Shown here: one piece after another, positions 11,809 to 22,992 of the stretch
Numbering within the stretch: the stretch's first letter is position 1
Layout: every line of letters starts with the position of its first letter
From: Volutella citrinella
Taxonomy: Eukaryota; Ascomycota; Sordariomycetes; Hypocreales; Nectriaceae
Assembly: GCA_034401135.1 (NCBI GenBank)
Contig: JAWZSP010000006.1
Span: forward strand, 3,968,001-4,032,000
DNA length: 64,000 bases
Reading direction: 5' to 3'
Notes under the pieces: generated by a model
Seen by the model: only the letters and a program-made list of their open reading frames with translations
The model's database searches: none
What the model was told of the DNA's origin: nothing
Translations under genes and position numbers: made by a program

Positions 11809-12514
11809 ATGGGTGGCCAATTCTCCAAGATGATGAGCAAGATCTTCGGGACCAAGGAGATGCGTCTCTTGATGCTGGGTCTCGACGCCGCCGGAAAGAC
11901 GTCGATTCTCTACAAGCTCAAGCTCGGCCAGGAGGTCACCACCATTCCTACCGTCGGTTTCAACGTCGAGACTGTCACCTATAAGAACGTCAAGTTCAAC
12001 GTTTGGGACGTCGGCGGTCAGGACAAGATTCGCACTCTTTGGCGACACTACTACACTGGTGAGCAGATCCAGCTGGTCTACTAGAACACGGCCTGGACAC
12101 GTGCTAATCATCTTTCTACCCGCGCAGGCACCCAAGGCCTAATCTTCGTCATCGACTCTGTGGACCGAAAACGCATCGAGGAGGCCAGGACGGAACTACA
12201 TCGCATTATTAATGATCGTGAGATGCAAGATTGCCTGCTGCTCGTATTCTCCAACAAAATGGATGTGGACGACCGTGAGTTCTACCAAATATTCAGCATC
12301 CTTGTCATAGTATGGCATTTACTAAGACTCGTTCCTCAACTTTCTAGACATGGAGGTGCCAGAGGTGATTGAGAAGCTTGAATTAAACAAGCTCAAAGAC
12401 CGAGTCTGGAACGTGCTACCCAGCTGCGCCCTCAGCGGCGAGGGCCTCATGGAAGGTCTAGGCTGGCTTTCCGAAAATATCAAGGCCCCTCCAGCCCCGG
12501 CCGGCAAGCAGTAG
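11809..12514 (+). CDS. ARF6: ADP-ribosylation factor, ARF6 type
   Basis: Small Ras-like GTPase that recruits coats and effectors to endosomal and plasma membranes and affects polarity and endocytosis. Exons 11809-12058, 12128-12274 and 12348-12514 give 187 residues. Gly2 is available for N-myristoylation. The P-loop GLDAAGKT is at 24-31, then the switch regions [13 protein letters not shown] and [10 protein letters not shown]. The base-recognition motif reads NKMD, where most relatives have NKQD. The motif SCALSGEGL stands in for the usual CAT/SAK loop. [15 protein letters not shown] and RHYYTGTQGLIF match ARF6 better than ARF1. A C-terminal extension ends in Pro/Ala then GKQ. Each intron has a GTGAG donor. 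Confidence 0.94.
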
Positions 12515-13529
12515 AGCTCTCGCCTCCGGGCCGGCTCGGCCTTTTGATCGCAAGCGACGCCAACACGAACCGATCCAGATCCCTCTGGCATCGATGTTCT
12601 CCGTCTATTCGTCAACACCAATCCTCAACGCTCCAAGCCCTCCTCGGCCGTATCGGCCTTGGTCATATCCTCAACATTCATGAACACCTATTGACACGGC
12701 CGCAAGAGATTACTCTACTAAAGGAAGGATAGTTCAGGAAGCATCATTCTCTCGTCTCGTACCGGCCATCTCGTTCGAACTTGCCGATGCTTCCGCTACT
12801 TACATATGTTGACTCCCGCTCTATTGCTCGGTGTTGAGCAGGCCAGGGGCTTTTCGCGTCTATTGCCCACCACAATGTCTCTGTAATTATTTCTAGTATG
12901 CAAAATACCCTGTTCTATTGTCTGTATCTGAGACGTGGGGGCGCTCGTCGCCAAAGAAAGCAAGTGAGTTGAGAAGTCACTGTCTCTCACTCCTAATTCC
13001 AGGAGTGGTGAACGAACGGGATCATGATTGGGAGAGGAAGGATGGGCGGGAATGATCCGAACGAGCTAGCGAGAGGCTCGAGTTCCAAGTTTCTTGTCCT
13101 GCTCTTTTTCGTTTGGTGTTATGCGATTTTCACACCCACTTAGTTACTACTACCTAATGAACACATTTCGAAGTTTGCGTGTACTCATTCATCAACATTG
13201 GTAAATTGGGGAATTCCTCAAAGAACACTATTACACTTGTTTCGCTTCCGGTCCAGAAAACTATCCCACGAACTTGGTCGGGTTCTTGCGATTCGAAGTG
13301 CGTTCAACGCTCCTAATATTCTATTCCATGGCTGTGACGCCTATACCCATCAGTTGCCACAATGCTCAATTCGTCATGGGGATATCATGAAAGCACAATA
13401 ACGCCAGCCAACGCAGCCAGTTGCTGCCCCGCCCAGATCCTAAAAACAAGCTATCACCAATGTCAAGTGATGCAGTGCAACGCCCAGAACTTCCTCCACA
13501 GCCGGCTTCGAAAGCCACAGTACTATTAG
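12515..13529. other. Intergenic between convergent ARF6 and CDK8
   Basis: One kilobase between two genes that point at each other, so it holds both 3' untranslated regions. No supported exon; the longest frame (88 codons at 13421) overlaps the kinase gene end on the other strand. Confidence 0.5.
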
Positions 13530-14879
13530 TTACTCCTTCACGCGTTTGGCGGGTCGTACAAGCGAGTCATCTGGCAGCCCACTACGCTTGGTACCCGGCA
13601 GGCTACTGGTCCGGATGTCGTTGTCGTCTTGGCTCACGCGACGGTGTGGATATTCGTTCTTCAAGCCCTCGAAGCAATTCGTACTGACGCGATCGCCGGT
13701 GCTAAAGAATGGGGACTGGAGGGCCTGAGCGGCGGTGAGTCGCTTCAAGGGATCGTACTCCAGCAGACCAGCAAGCAACTTGAAGCCCTCAGGACCAAGT
13801 GATGCCAAAGGCGCGGAGCCAGAGCCTCCTGAGCCTCCACCATGGGATATTGTGCTGTAATACCACTTTTCTAGGTTGGAGCCATTCGGAGGTGCTTGGC
13901 TTCGGCCGCTATAGTGTCCGTGGTGATGGCTGTGGTGACCGTGATGCCCGTGGTGAGAATTCATAGAGGAAGCCAATGCGTTGAGATTGCTGTACTCCGG
14001 CATCGTGGGAAGTAAAGGCCATCGGTCTTTGGTTGGGACGCCCATGATTTCGATGATCTTCTGCATCTGGTTCTTCTGAAAGGGGACTGTCTTCTTGCTG
14101 TCCATCTTCGCCTCCTCGCCCTTGAATATAGGACGCAGAGAGAGCAATTCTGCGAAAATGCACCCAACAGCCCACATGTCGATGGCAGGTGTATAGTGAT
14201 AGGAACCTAGTATCAACTCAGGCGCACGGTACCAGATCGTCACAACTACCTTATCGCCACTAAAGAGCGAGTGTAGGGGTTTGTCGAAGCGTCGCGCCAG
14301 GCCGAGATCGCCAATTTTGACTTCCCCAGACGAAGTGACCATGATGTTGGCGGGCTTCAGGTCGCGGTGCAAAACCCAGTTCGTGTGGAGATACTGACAG
14401 CCGTTCAATAGCTGGAACATAATGCTCTTAACAGTTGCGGGCGGTATCGGGTGCCGGGGTTGCTGTGTGTGATGGTGGATAATCTGAAGCAAGTCATGCT
14501 CAGCATACTCGAAAACCATGTAGATACACTTGTCCTCGAGCATGATTTCGCAAAGACGGATAACGTTGGGGTGGCCCAGTTCGCTGCAGAGGCTCATTTC
14601 GCGAATAGCACTCTGGGAGATGCCGGTGTAGCTGATCTGTTCGCCTTCTTTGTCGGGCTTGAACTTTTTGATGGCAAATTCACCAGCTGGCTTGCCGCCA
14701 CGCCCGACAGCTTTGTACACGCGACCATAGGTACCAGAGCTAATGAAACCGACGATACGGTACCGATCAGTAATGCGGACCTTGGGTTGGTAGCTTGTTG
14801 CGCGATCGTTTCCTTCTACATGTCGAGATTGGTAAGCGTGGGTTGGGAAACCAATGCCATGACGGGAGCGGAGAGGCAT
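13530..14879 (-). CDS. SSN3: Cyclin-dependent kinase 8, Mediator kinase subunit
   Basis: Kinase of the Mediator CDK8 module; with cyclin C it phosphorylates RNA polymerase II and transcription factors in the nucleus. A single exon from the ATG at 14879 gives 449 residues. The glycine loop is SSGTYGRVYK, the helix C signature QSAIREMSLCSEL, the catalytic loop HRDLKPANIM and the magnesium motif DLG (in place of DFG, normal for fungal CDK8). WYRAPELI follows, and EEAKMDSKKTVPFQ is the CDK8-type insert. A His/Gly/Ser-rich stretch of about 40 residues interrupts the C-lobe before LEKWYYS. The open frame continues upstream to a GTG. A separate exon at 15510-15618 could join in phase to 14914, but the ATG at 14879 already gives a normal N-terminus. 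Confidence 0.94.
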   Translation of the reverse strand: MPLRSRHGIGFPTHAYQSRHVEGNDRATSYQPKVRITDRYRIVGFISSGTYGRVYKAVGRGGKPAGEFAIKKFKPDKEGEQISYTGISQSAIREMSLCSELGHPNVIRLCEIMLEDKCIYMVFEYAEHDLLQIIHHHTQQPRHPIPPATVKSIMFQLLNGCQYLHTNWVLHRDLKPANIMVTSSGEVKIGDLGLARRFDKPLHSLFSGDKVVVTIWYRAPELILGSYHYTPAIDMWAVGCIFAELLSLRPIFKGEEAKMDSKKTVPFQKNQMQKIIEIMGVPTKDRWPLLPTMPEYSNLNALASSMNSHHGHHGHHSHHHGHYSGRSQAPPNGSNLEKWYYSTISHGGGSGGSGSAPLASLGPEGFKLLAGLLEYDPLKRLTAAQALQSPFFSTGDRVSTNCFEGLKNEYPHRRVSQDDNDIRTSSLPGTKRSGLPDDSLVRPAKRVKE

Positions 14880-16760
14880 GCTTGCAGGCGAGCCGGCCGA
14901 CTGGGGCTCAACCACTGCACTGGGTCTGGGCTATGCAGCAAGTCAAGCACTTGACATTGAAGCTGCGTCTGTGAATGCGATGGGGAAGGAAAGTCTTGGA
15001 CAGAGCGAAATCGGAAGCAGAAAAAAACACCGAGAAACCGCTGTCGGATACAAGGGAAAGTGGGCGGGAAGGATGAGATGAAGCCGACCGGCGAGAAAGG
15101 CTCTGCAGTGGAGAGTTCTGTCAATGCCGAGGAGCCAGTTTCCGGAAAGCGAGACGGAGGTGGTGAAATATCTGGTCTCCGGAAGAGAGCATCCACTGCA
15201 CCACGCCACCGACGGCTAGAGGCCTGAGCTACCCGACTCGACACCCAAAAAATGCCACGAGGCCAAGTACGGCAGCGGAGAAAATGTCAGATCGTGAGAC
15301 AGGCCCAAAAGACGGTCTGGCGCTGCGCCCAACGGACCAGCAGATGACAGGATCCCCGGGACCGAGGCTCGGCAAAAAGATTCGCGCACAGATGAGCTGG
15401 ACTGGGTAGGATGGTGAAGAGGGCAGACGAGCAAGTGAAATATGGACACGAACAAGCAGACCAGACACACGGACCAGAGGCGCGCTTAAATGACACAGGG
15501 TTGACGTACCATTGAATGCCGCCTGCACACTGCGCTTCAGCGTTGCGCCCCTAGCGCCGCTGCCGCTCATGACGGAGGCAGGACCCGACGCCGCCGACGG
15601 CGGATTTGTCAAGCTCATCAATAATAGGCGTTCGGGGAAGTCGTTGATCCCCCGGGAGACGGCAGGCAAGGGCCGACAAGCGGGCGTTTGGGATGGAGGG
15701 TGAGAGGCGAACGGGGCAAATGGGCAGGTGGATAAAACCCGCTGGCTCCAAATCACCCCCGCACTGAGCCCAATGCAGCTGCCTAGCTGACGCGCCGTTC
15801 GTTGGGTGAAGTCTGGGGTGGAGGCGAGATCTTCGTAATCTGGTCAATTGGGTGGCAATGCCGGGAGCGGTGCAGGCAGACAGGCGTTGCGACTCGCGAG
15901 GCTTGTTTTCGCGCCTTGGCTGGCTGATGCTGTGCTGCGAGGTGCGTATGGGATGCGGAGGCCTACCTAGATCCCAGCAGGGAAGCTGAGGGAAGCCGCG
16001 CCGGCTGGCTAATGTCGCTTCCGGGATGCGTCAACACGGCCAATCTAGCAGTCGTGACGCAGTTGGGCATGGGTTCCGATTAGCCCGCCTGCACCAATAC
16101 TGCAATAGACGCGGCAGTGTTGGCCGGAGCAGCTCGTCAGTTGCCGCACAGGCAAAACAGAAGGCGGGTCCCAAAGGGGCTGCCAGGTGGAGGTTGGTTC
16201 ACGGAGTAGCACAGGTCCACGACACTGTGCGACGCTGGCGGAGTGCTGGGCCGCAGAGGATGCGGGGCGCGACTACGAACCCGCGCCGTAATCAGGAGGC
16301 TGTGATGTCGGTGATGGCGGTGATGGAGGAGGAAAGCGACAGTGTGTCTGTGAATGCCTCGCAAGGTCGCTCTACCTGGTGGTTTTCGATAACGGGCAAG
16401 CACGCCCGCCCGAAGGACGGAGTACCTTCCTCAAAACGGTCGGCACAAGCAGCCACCGTTTGATGACTAAGCTGTCCTCCAGTGCACAATGTTATGCCAC
16501 GCAACAACGCCGTGGCTGGCATGTTTCAATCGGAGACACTACTCGTGTTGTTGATGTTTGTTTTGAAGGTTGGAAGCTTTATTTTCTTATAGATTCGGTC
16601 GCCATGCATCAGCCATCTAGCCAGGGACAGAGTCGTCCATCGTCATGCGCTTCAAGCATTTACAGCGATAACCATGCATCTCTTTTCCCATCACCCGCCA
16701 GCATTGCCACCTCACATCTCACCTCTAGTAATAAAATGGCCATTGATCTGCCTCTCTCCT
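14880..16760. other. Intergenic upstream of CDK8, with one possible leader exon
   Basis: 1.9 kb without a firm gene. On the minus strand 15510-15618 is a 36-codon frame beginning ATG and ending in a good GTACGT donor; it could be a first exon of CDK8 or of an unrecognised small gene. No matching downstream exon is convincing. Frames on the plus strand at 16026-16463 lack family features. Confidence 0.35.
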
Positions 16761-18101
16761 TTATCGCGGTCCCAGCTTCTCCAGCACCCGCGAGCCCTGC
16801 TCCTCCCACTCGGCCTTGGTCACCCACATGCTCTCCTTGTCCGCCATGATGTTGGCCAGAACAGCACCACCGAGGAACACCATGTGTCGTCGTCGGGGAG
16901 GATCTTCTATCCGCACCTTGAACTTGCTCAGCCTCTCGGGGTTGCCCTGGAGCGCCCTGGTGAGCCACAGCTGCTTCAGCTCCTTCTCCAGTCGCGATGG
17001 CAGGCCAGGATACATGCTGCTACCGCCAGAAAGCACAATCGCCTTGAAGAGAGAGGCACGGATATCTACATCTGCTGACTGAATGGTGTTGAAGAGGAAC
17101 TCGCCCAGGCCGGGGCTTTCGTTGTCGACGAGGTGTGGCTGGAAGAGACACTCGGGGGCCTCGAACCGCTCGCTGCCTACTCGGATGACGCGGCCATCAG
17201 GTAGGGTGTAGTCTTCCACGAGGACCGTCGTGTCCTCGCTCAGGCGCTTGTCAAGTTCGAGATCGTATGAGACGTAGCACAGCTTCTCCTTGATCTGGCG
17301 CACGGTTTCGAAGTCCGCAGTTCGGTTCAGGGCGTAGCCACGACGGAGGAGAAGCTTGATCAGGTTGCGAGTGACGTCGCGGCCCGCAACGTCCAATCGC
17401 TTCGTCAGGTGGTTGAGAACCACTGATTCATATACGGGAACAATGTGGGTGACACCGTCACCGGAATCAACAACGACACCGGAGCTCAGACCTGTGGTGA
17501 TGCCGCCGCTATTAGCTCAATTCCCCATATAGAAACTCGAGGGTGTCCATCCGCTTCGCTGCACTGGAGCGCATTCGAGACTCACCTTGGGCGTAGAGGG
17601 CCAAAACAGCCTGGATTGCGACATAAACACCTCCAAATCCATAGCGATCAAACATGACCTCGCACATCTTCTCACGGTTCCTAAGGGGGTTCATCGGTGG
17701 CTCGGTGAGCAGAATCTTCTGGCCCCTAGTGTCGACCTGGAGCTTTTCGTTGAAGGTGTAGTCCCATAGATGCTGCATATCATCCCAGTTTTTGACGATA
17801 CCGTTCTCCATCGGATAGCTGATCTGGAGCATGGTTCGGGCGGCGGCGGCTTCGTCGCCACACATGATGTCCTTGATGACGACATCGCTGTCGGTTTGCT
17901 CTTCGGAACGAAGGATAGGTCGGCCAACGATGGAAGGGTACTGGTGCTCGGGGAAGTTCTGGGCGGCATATCCGACCTTCAAGAAGCCGGTACCTCCGTC
18001 GAGGACTAGGGTGGAGGTCAGGTCAGCATCCAGGGGCAGAAGGCGGTTCGGGGAGCTCATGCAAGCTTCGAGAGCTTACCAATGGGGGGTGGGTTGGCCA
18101 T
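16761..18101 (-). CDS. ARP2: Actin-related protein 2, Arp2/3 complex
   Basis: Core subunit of the Arp2/3 complex, which nucleates branched actin at cortical patches. Exons 18080-18101, 17586-18005 and 16761-17491 give 390 residues, the normal length. The first exon is only 22 nt and encodes MANPPPI plus one base; joining it across a 74-nt intron (GTAAGC donor, CTGAC branch, TAG acceptor) yields the conserved start [17 protein letters not shown]. An in-frame ATG at 18060 lies inside this intron, so the longest open frame has a wrong N-terminus. Nucleotide-binding loops are visible as [26 protein letters not shown] and [12 protein letters not shown]. The second intron (94 nt) splits YAQ-G-LSSG. 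It is divergent from the racemase-like gene at 18467. Confidence 0.96.
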
Positions 18102-18466
18102 GGTAGCTACAGCTCGTCTGCGGTGATGAGAATCTGCGTGGGGGGGTTCAAGCAAGCGGCGTTGTGTTGCGCTGCTTTGGGTTACTATAGTCGGAGCTCA
18201 GAGGAGGTTGAGGTGTTCGTCAGTGGTGGGGTTGGGTGGCCGACCGCCGTCGTCAGAGGTGGCTGAGGCGGATCACGTGGCGCCCCGCGATCCAGGCATG
18301 GAGCATCAGAGTCGTCATTGCCTCTTCTCCTCAACCCCACCCAGCCAATGCAGATTACCATAATGAGACATTTCCCGTAGAAAATATATTTCACGTTCAC
18401 AATTTTCCTTTCTTTTGCAGCAACATTGCAGCAACACCTTTCCTATACTCTTCTCAGTCTCCCATT
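18102..18466. promoter_or_regulatory. Divergent promoter of ARP2 and the DCG1-like gene
   Basis: A 365-bp spacer between opposite starts. No TATA box or known site stands out, and no exon is present. Confidence 0.4.
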
Positions 18467-19309
18467 ATGTCCGAAATCAGCTATCTAAGGCGCAACGTCC
18501 GCCTGCTGGTCTTGAACCCCAATTCATCCACATCCATGACCAAAGGGATGGAGTCGGCCATTCGTGAACTTCGGCTCCCAGACGTATGAGATTATACCGT
18601 AACTTCGCGTGGGGTTGTTACATGCGGCTGATGAAAGCAGTCCCTAGAAATATATACCTACACTGCGAAGCCCCAAGCTTCTCCTGGCAGCATCGATGAT
18701 CAGAGTGGTATCAACAAGAGCTGCCAGGCCGTTCTTGATGATGAAGCTGTTCAACAAGAACTCGAATCTGACAAATACGACGGTGTTCTTGTCGCATGCT
18801 TCAGTGTGCATAGCTTGGTCCCCAAGCTCGCCCGTTTTCAGCACCTGGCAATCACAGGGATTTTCGAGGCCAGCATTCTCACAGCCTTGTCTCTAGTTTC
18901 TACAGCGGGCTGTAGTGCCAGATGGGGTATTATCACCACGGGTGTCTTCTGGGATTCTCACCTCACTGAAGGCGTCAAGAGCTTCCTTGGCCAGGATAAA
19001 AAAGCCGTTAATACGAAGTTCGCCGGCGTCTTTACAACGGGTCTGACTGCCGGAGACTTCCACATCATTTCCCCCAAGCAGGTCGAGGAAAAATTACGGG
19101 ATGCTACTCGCAGCCTCTTGGAGTCCGGTAGCATTGAATGCGTCGTTATGGGTTGTGCCGGCATGGCAGGCTTGGAGCGTAGCATTCGCTCCATGGCGAT
19201 TGAGATGTATGGCAAAGCGCAGGGGGAAGCAATGTACATAGTAGACGGCGTAAAGGCGGGCGTTACTCAGCTAGAACAAACCGTCCGTAGCAGGCGCGCC
19301 TTTCGATAA
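18467..19309 (+). CDS. DCG1-like Asp/Glu/hydantoin racemase family protein
   Basis: Member of the Asp/Glu/hydantoin racemase family, related to yeast Dcg1, a nitrogen-regulated protein near the allantoin genes. Exons 18467-18583 and 18641-19309 give 261 residues. The join uses GTATGA and GCAG; only this acceptor keeps phase and produces the family sequence SLEIYTYTAKPQASPGSIDD. A nearby TAG would break the frame. LLVLNPNSSTSMTKGM near the N-terminus is the family's opening strand and loop. The two catalytic-type cysteines are present, in LVACFSVH and in VMGCAGMAGLE. The end matches VDGVKAGVTQLEQTV. The substrate is unknown, and racemase activity is inferred from the family only. The gene is tail to tail with a transporter 80 bp away. 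Confidence 0.88.
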
Positions 19310-19388
19310 GCAAAGCTGCCCAGTTACCAAACTGCCCCATCTTATAAAAATGACCATGAACTCCAGTGGTTGGTGTATAGCAAAGCAA

Positions 19389-20966
19389 TCAATCCGCACG
19401 GCGGGCTCTCCCCCAAACCTCGTCGGCATCACGTTTCCCCTTTGTTTCCGGAACGTACCAGGATACGAACGCTGCGCAGCCCGCGGCGAGCGCCGCAAAG
19501 ATGAAATATACCCAGCCCTGGCCCCCAAGCGATTTATTCAACTCTCTGTTGATGATTGGGAAGAACTGGGCGACCAAGAAGGTTGCCACGTAGTTGGCTC
19601 CTAGGCACCAACTCTGCGTAGCTCCAACAGCCTCCTGGCCAACCAATTCAGAAGCAAGGATGAATGGAACAGGGCCGAGGCCGACGGCAAAGAACCCCAC
19701 AAATACCAAGACTGCCACGGCGGATAGAATCTTGAATCCAAAGACGATGGACAGTGCCAGTGCAAGGGCGCTTGAACCTTGTCCGACGATAGACATGAGG
19801 AGGCAAGTCTTGCGGCCGAGACGGTCAGGTAGCGGTGAACAGGCGACAGTCGTGCCAAGGTTGACGATCGATATCATAATTGTCAAGAAAGCCGACGAGA
19901 CTGGAAGAAGACCAGCAAGCAGCGAAACCGAGTACATGATGACAGAGTTGATACCGCAGAGCTGTTGAGAAAACATGATGCCAACAACAGCAATGATGGC
20001 TGGTCGGTAATGGGAGTCTTTCACGACTTGGATGAAGCCGAGATGCGCTTGCAGGGGCTTACCAGAGGCGGCAGTTTGCACCGTCGTCTCTGGCTCAGAA
20101 AGGAGGCCTTGCTCCTCGGATATTCCCTCTGCATCTGGATCCCATTCCTCGATTTCCTCTTGGATGTCGTAGTTACTTCCTCGGATCCTCTGCAGAGTCC
20201 GCTTGGCCGTAGTCGCGTCGCCATTCGCAGCCAACCAGGAAGGGCTTTCGGGGACAAGCATCAGACCAGCAGCCTGGGCGGCAGCGATACAGAAACCAAC
20301 GGCCAGGATCCATCTCCAGGAGCCTCCATGGCTGAGAAAATACCCCAGGGTCTGCACCGCCAAGATGCCAATGTTGATCGAGATCTGCGTCATTGCACCA
20401 AAGAGGCCGCGCTCCTTGGGTGGTGAAATCTCGCTGATATACAGCGGAACTACCACGGTCGATGCGCCGGCACCAACGCCAGAAACGAGGCGACCCAGCG
20501 CCATCACGAAGACGCTTCCCGAAACAGTCTCCACCACTGCCCCAACAAAGTACAACAAGGCTGTAACACGCATCGCAGGTAGCCGGCCGCGGGTCGAGGA
20601 GAACGGTCCCGCACAAAGGGCACCGATAAGGCCGCCGACGGTGAACATGGCAGAGACGGTTGCGAATGCGGCTTCGGTCATCGGAATGCAGTCGTCGAGG
20701 GTAGGCTTCGTGGAGGTGACCATCCCCCGGGCTCGCAGGGCCCAGATGGACTTCTTTTTGCAGGTAATGACATCTTGGGGTGCGTTGAGTTCGGCCTGTG
20801 TCTTTCGTCAGCATTGCTTGCCGAGGACGAGGACCGCGTCCACTTGAAGGGGGGGCCATACCAAATGGAAGCCAAACTGGAGCGAGCCCAAAGTCGAGAC
20901 AGCAATCAGGAGAATCAGGTACGCATTAACGTCCTTCATGCATTGTCGGATTCCGTTTCCAGCCAT
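19389..20966 (-). CDS. MFS sugar-transporter-family protein, VPS73-like
   Basis: Predicted 12-helix sugar-porter-family membrane protein of 503 residues. Exons 20862-20966 and 19389-20795 join across a 66-nt intron (GTATGG donor, CTGAC branch, CAG acceptor) to make FGFHLAELNAPQDVITC, the characteristic first-loop sequence of the VPS73 and GLUT-like group. Family motifs are GRLVSGVGAGASTVVVPLYISEISPP, PESPSWL, the Gln-rich QQLCGINSVIMYS helix, DRLGRK and the final PETKG. The ATG at 20966 is preferred because it gives a short cytoplasmic N-terminus before the first helix; the longest open frame without splicing starts 24 codons too late. Substrate and compartment are not certain; the yeast relative has been linked to vacuolar sorting. 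It lies in the same direction as the glutathione transferase. Confidence 0.9.
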
Positions 20967-21324
20967 CACAACGTCGGTGGCTGCGTTCGAGCAGCGAATG
21001 TCGTGATGGGATGGAGTTGTTGAAGGTCCAGCGCGCAGGAGCAATGCGGTTTCCGAGTCATGGTGGTGGAGGGGGTGAGCTCCGCCACGTGCCTGCCGCA
21101 TTTGGCTCTTGCATCATGCTCTCCATGCGACACGGGTACCCTACAGCAGTAACAACTTGAACTTTTTAACCAGTCACTCCATCGAAAATGTATTTAAGGA
21201 GAGACAAATTGCTCCATCCTACTACTTGCTTCCTTTCTGTCATTTTTTGAGAAATTCTGGAGGCTCAGCGTCCCGTGTGCTCGTCAACGAGCCGGGAGGG
21301 CTGTCCCGCTAATTCATCCTCCTT
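20967..21324. other. Intergenic upstream of the VPS73-like gene
   Basis: 358 bp containing the transporter promoter and the 3' end of the glutathione transferase transcript. A TATTTAAGG element is at about 21190. No exon seen. Confidence 0.4.
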
Positions 21325-22011
21325 TTACTTGGCCAAATCCTTGACAATCTCTCGGCCATCTCTTGCACATTCCTCCTCATGGAAAGGTTCCCGAGCGGTT
21401 TCCTTGATTCCAGCCTGTACCCAAGCCTGAACCGCGCTGTGCTGAAATAGGCGATCCAGGTACTCCTTCGCCGCCCCGTCCAGCTCGATCCCGTATGTCA
21501 TGCAACGAGACGCAATCGGCGCAAACATTGCGTCAACGATTGTGAAGTCCTTGCCCGCCAGCCACGGACCCCCGAACTTATCCAAGCCTTCTTTGAACAA
21601 CGCGTTGAATCGATCAATATCCCTCTGTAGTGCCTCGCTAGTGGTGCTCAGTTGGATGCGAAGTCCTACATTCATAGGGCATTCGCTGCGGATGGCGTCG
21701 AATCCAGAGTGCATCTCAGCCGAAGCCGAGCGGGCCCACGCCCGTGCTGTACTGTCGGCGGGCCAACCGCGCGGTTCCTTCTCTGCAATGTACTCGCAGA
21801 TGGCGAGCGAATCCCAAATAACAATTGCTCCGTCATGCAGGCATGGGACTTTGCTTGACGGGGAAAATGCTACAAAGTCAGGCTGGCGAGGGCCGGCCTT
21901 GAAGAGCTGGAGTCGCTCCTCGAAGGAAATGTCGAGTGCCTTGAGAAGAACCCACGGTCGCATCGACCACGAGGAGTATCGTTTGTTTCCAATGTAAAGT
22001 GCGAATGCCAT
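21325..22011 (-). CDS. Glutathione S-transferase
   Basis: Cytosolic-type glutathione transferase, 228 residues, one exon. The N-terminal thioredoxin-like domain begins LYIGNKRYSSWSMRPWVLL, with the catalytic-region Ser in the RYSSWS turn. SSKVPCLHDG contains the cis-proline that binds the glutathione backbone, and WDSLAICEYIAE is the gamma-glutamyl binding turn. The C-terminal helical domain contains GKDFTIVDAMFAPI, the usual N-capping box. The start at 22011 is the first ATG; the open frame runs 22 codons further upstream to a TTG. The opening sequence resembles bacterial IGNKNYSSWSLRPW-type enzymes more than the classical alpha, mu or pi classes. The substrate is unknown. Confidence 0.92.
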   Translation of the reverse strand: MAFALYIGNKRYSSWSMRPWVLLKALDISFEERLQLFKAGPRQPDFVAFSPSSKVPCLHDGAIVIWDSLAICEYIAEKEPRGWPADSTARAWARSASAEMHSGFDAIRSECPMNVGLRIQLSTTSEALQRDIDRFNALFKEGLDKFGGPWLAGKDFTIVDAMFAPIASRCMTYGIELDGAAKEYLDRLFQHSAVQAWVQAGIKETAREPFHEEECARDGREIVKDLAK

Positions 22012-22992
22012 TTTGCTTCGACAATTTTGAATAGGGAGATGAGGGTGAAGTTGCTCAGGACTCGGAATGGCTTCCAAAGCTCATAAGGTTCAAACTTTGG
22101 CATCTGACCCCGCCTCCCCGCCCACAGTGTCGTTCCACCGTTCACGCCCTATGATTGACAAATTCCAATTCAGCTTATCAAGCGCCGGCCAGTGAGTCAT
22201 CATCTTTCGACATCGGCGTACTGGGTTTGGAAAATAGGAGATGCTGAAGATGAACCAGCGACTTCAGGAGCCGGCCCGTCACCAACTCATTCTTGAACTG
22301 CCAGCATCGCCAAGGGCCCAGTGTTGCGGGATCTGACCATGGCACATGGCAACTCAGCAATATCGCCTGAACCGGATCCCATAAGCGGAAATTCATTTTC
22401 CCAGACCCAAGGCCGAGGTACGGAGCCATTACTCAATAGATCCGCCATGGACAGGACAATCTGCTGATCTCGCGGTACAACACACCGACTTGCTACTACT
22501 AGTAGTTGCGGCTTCGTATTTCTCCTGAGTCGCGTGGTATGTCGCCCTCAACCACCCGAGTTATAGGCCTCCAGCTACATACTATCCTCGGTTTCTCGTC
22601 CTAAATTATACAATACCGCCGCTACTGCATCCGCAGATGGGCAGGAATTTTGCTGATCATCGGCACTCGGACTCTTCAACCGATTGGTGCGCCTCGCCAA
22701 TGTCCCGATCTCGTCTTTGGCGCGCCAATCAAGCTCCCGCCGGCCCCAGATTTTACTGCTGCAACCCCGGACTCGTCGCGAATAGCGTAGTTTCTCCGTC
22801 TTGCACTTAGGCCTCAATCTCCATCAATAAGCCGGCGATGTTCACGATTTAAGGTTTCTAGTTGCTTGTGCTGGAGAGGTCTGCGCGGCGGGATTGCAAC
22901 AGTGGCAGGTATAAGAAGGAGCTCTCGACTCCGACACTTGTAGAGGGTGACCAAGATGCAGCCAAACTATTGAGTCTCATATATCGGTCATC
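22012..22992. promoter_or_regulatory. Divergent promoter, glutathione transferase and GH93-like gene
   Basis: Nearly 1 kb between divergent starts. A TATAAG box at 22920-22925 lies 68 bp before the ATG at 22993 and is well placed for that gene. The rest holds short frames only. Confidence 0.5.
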
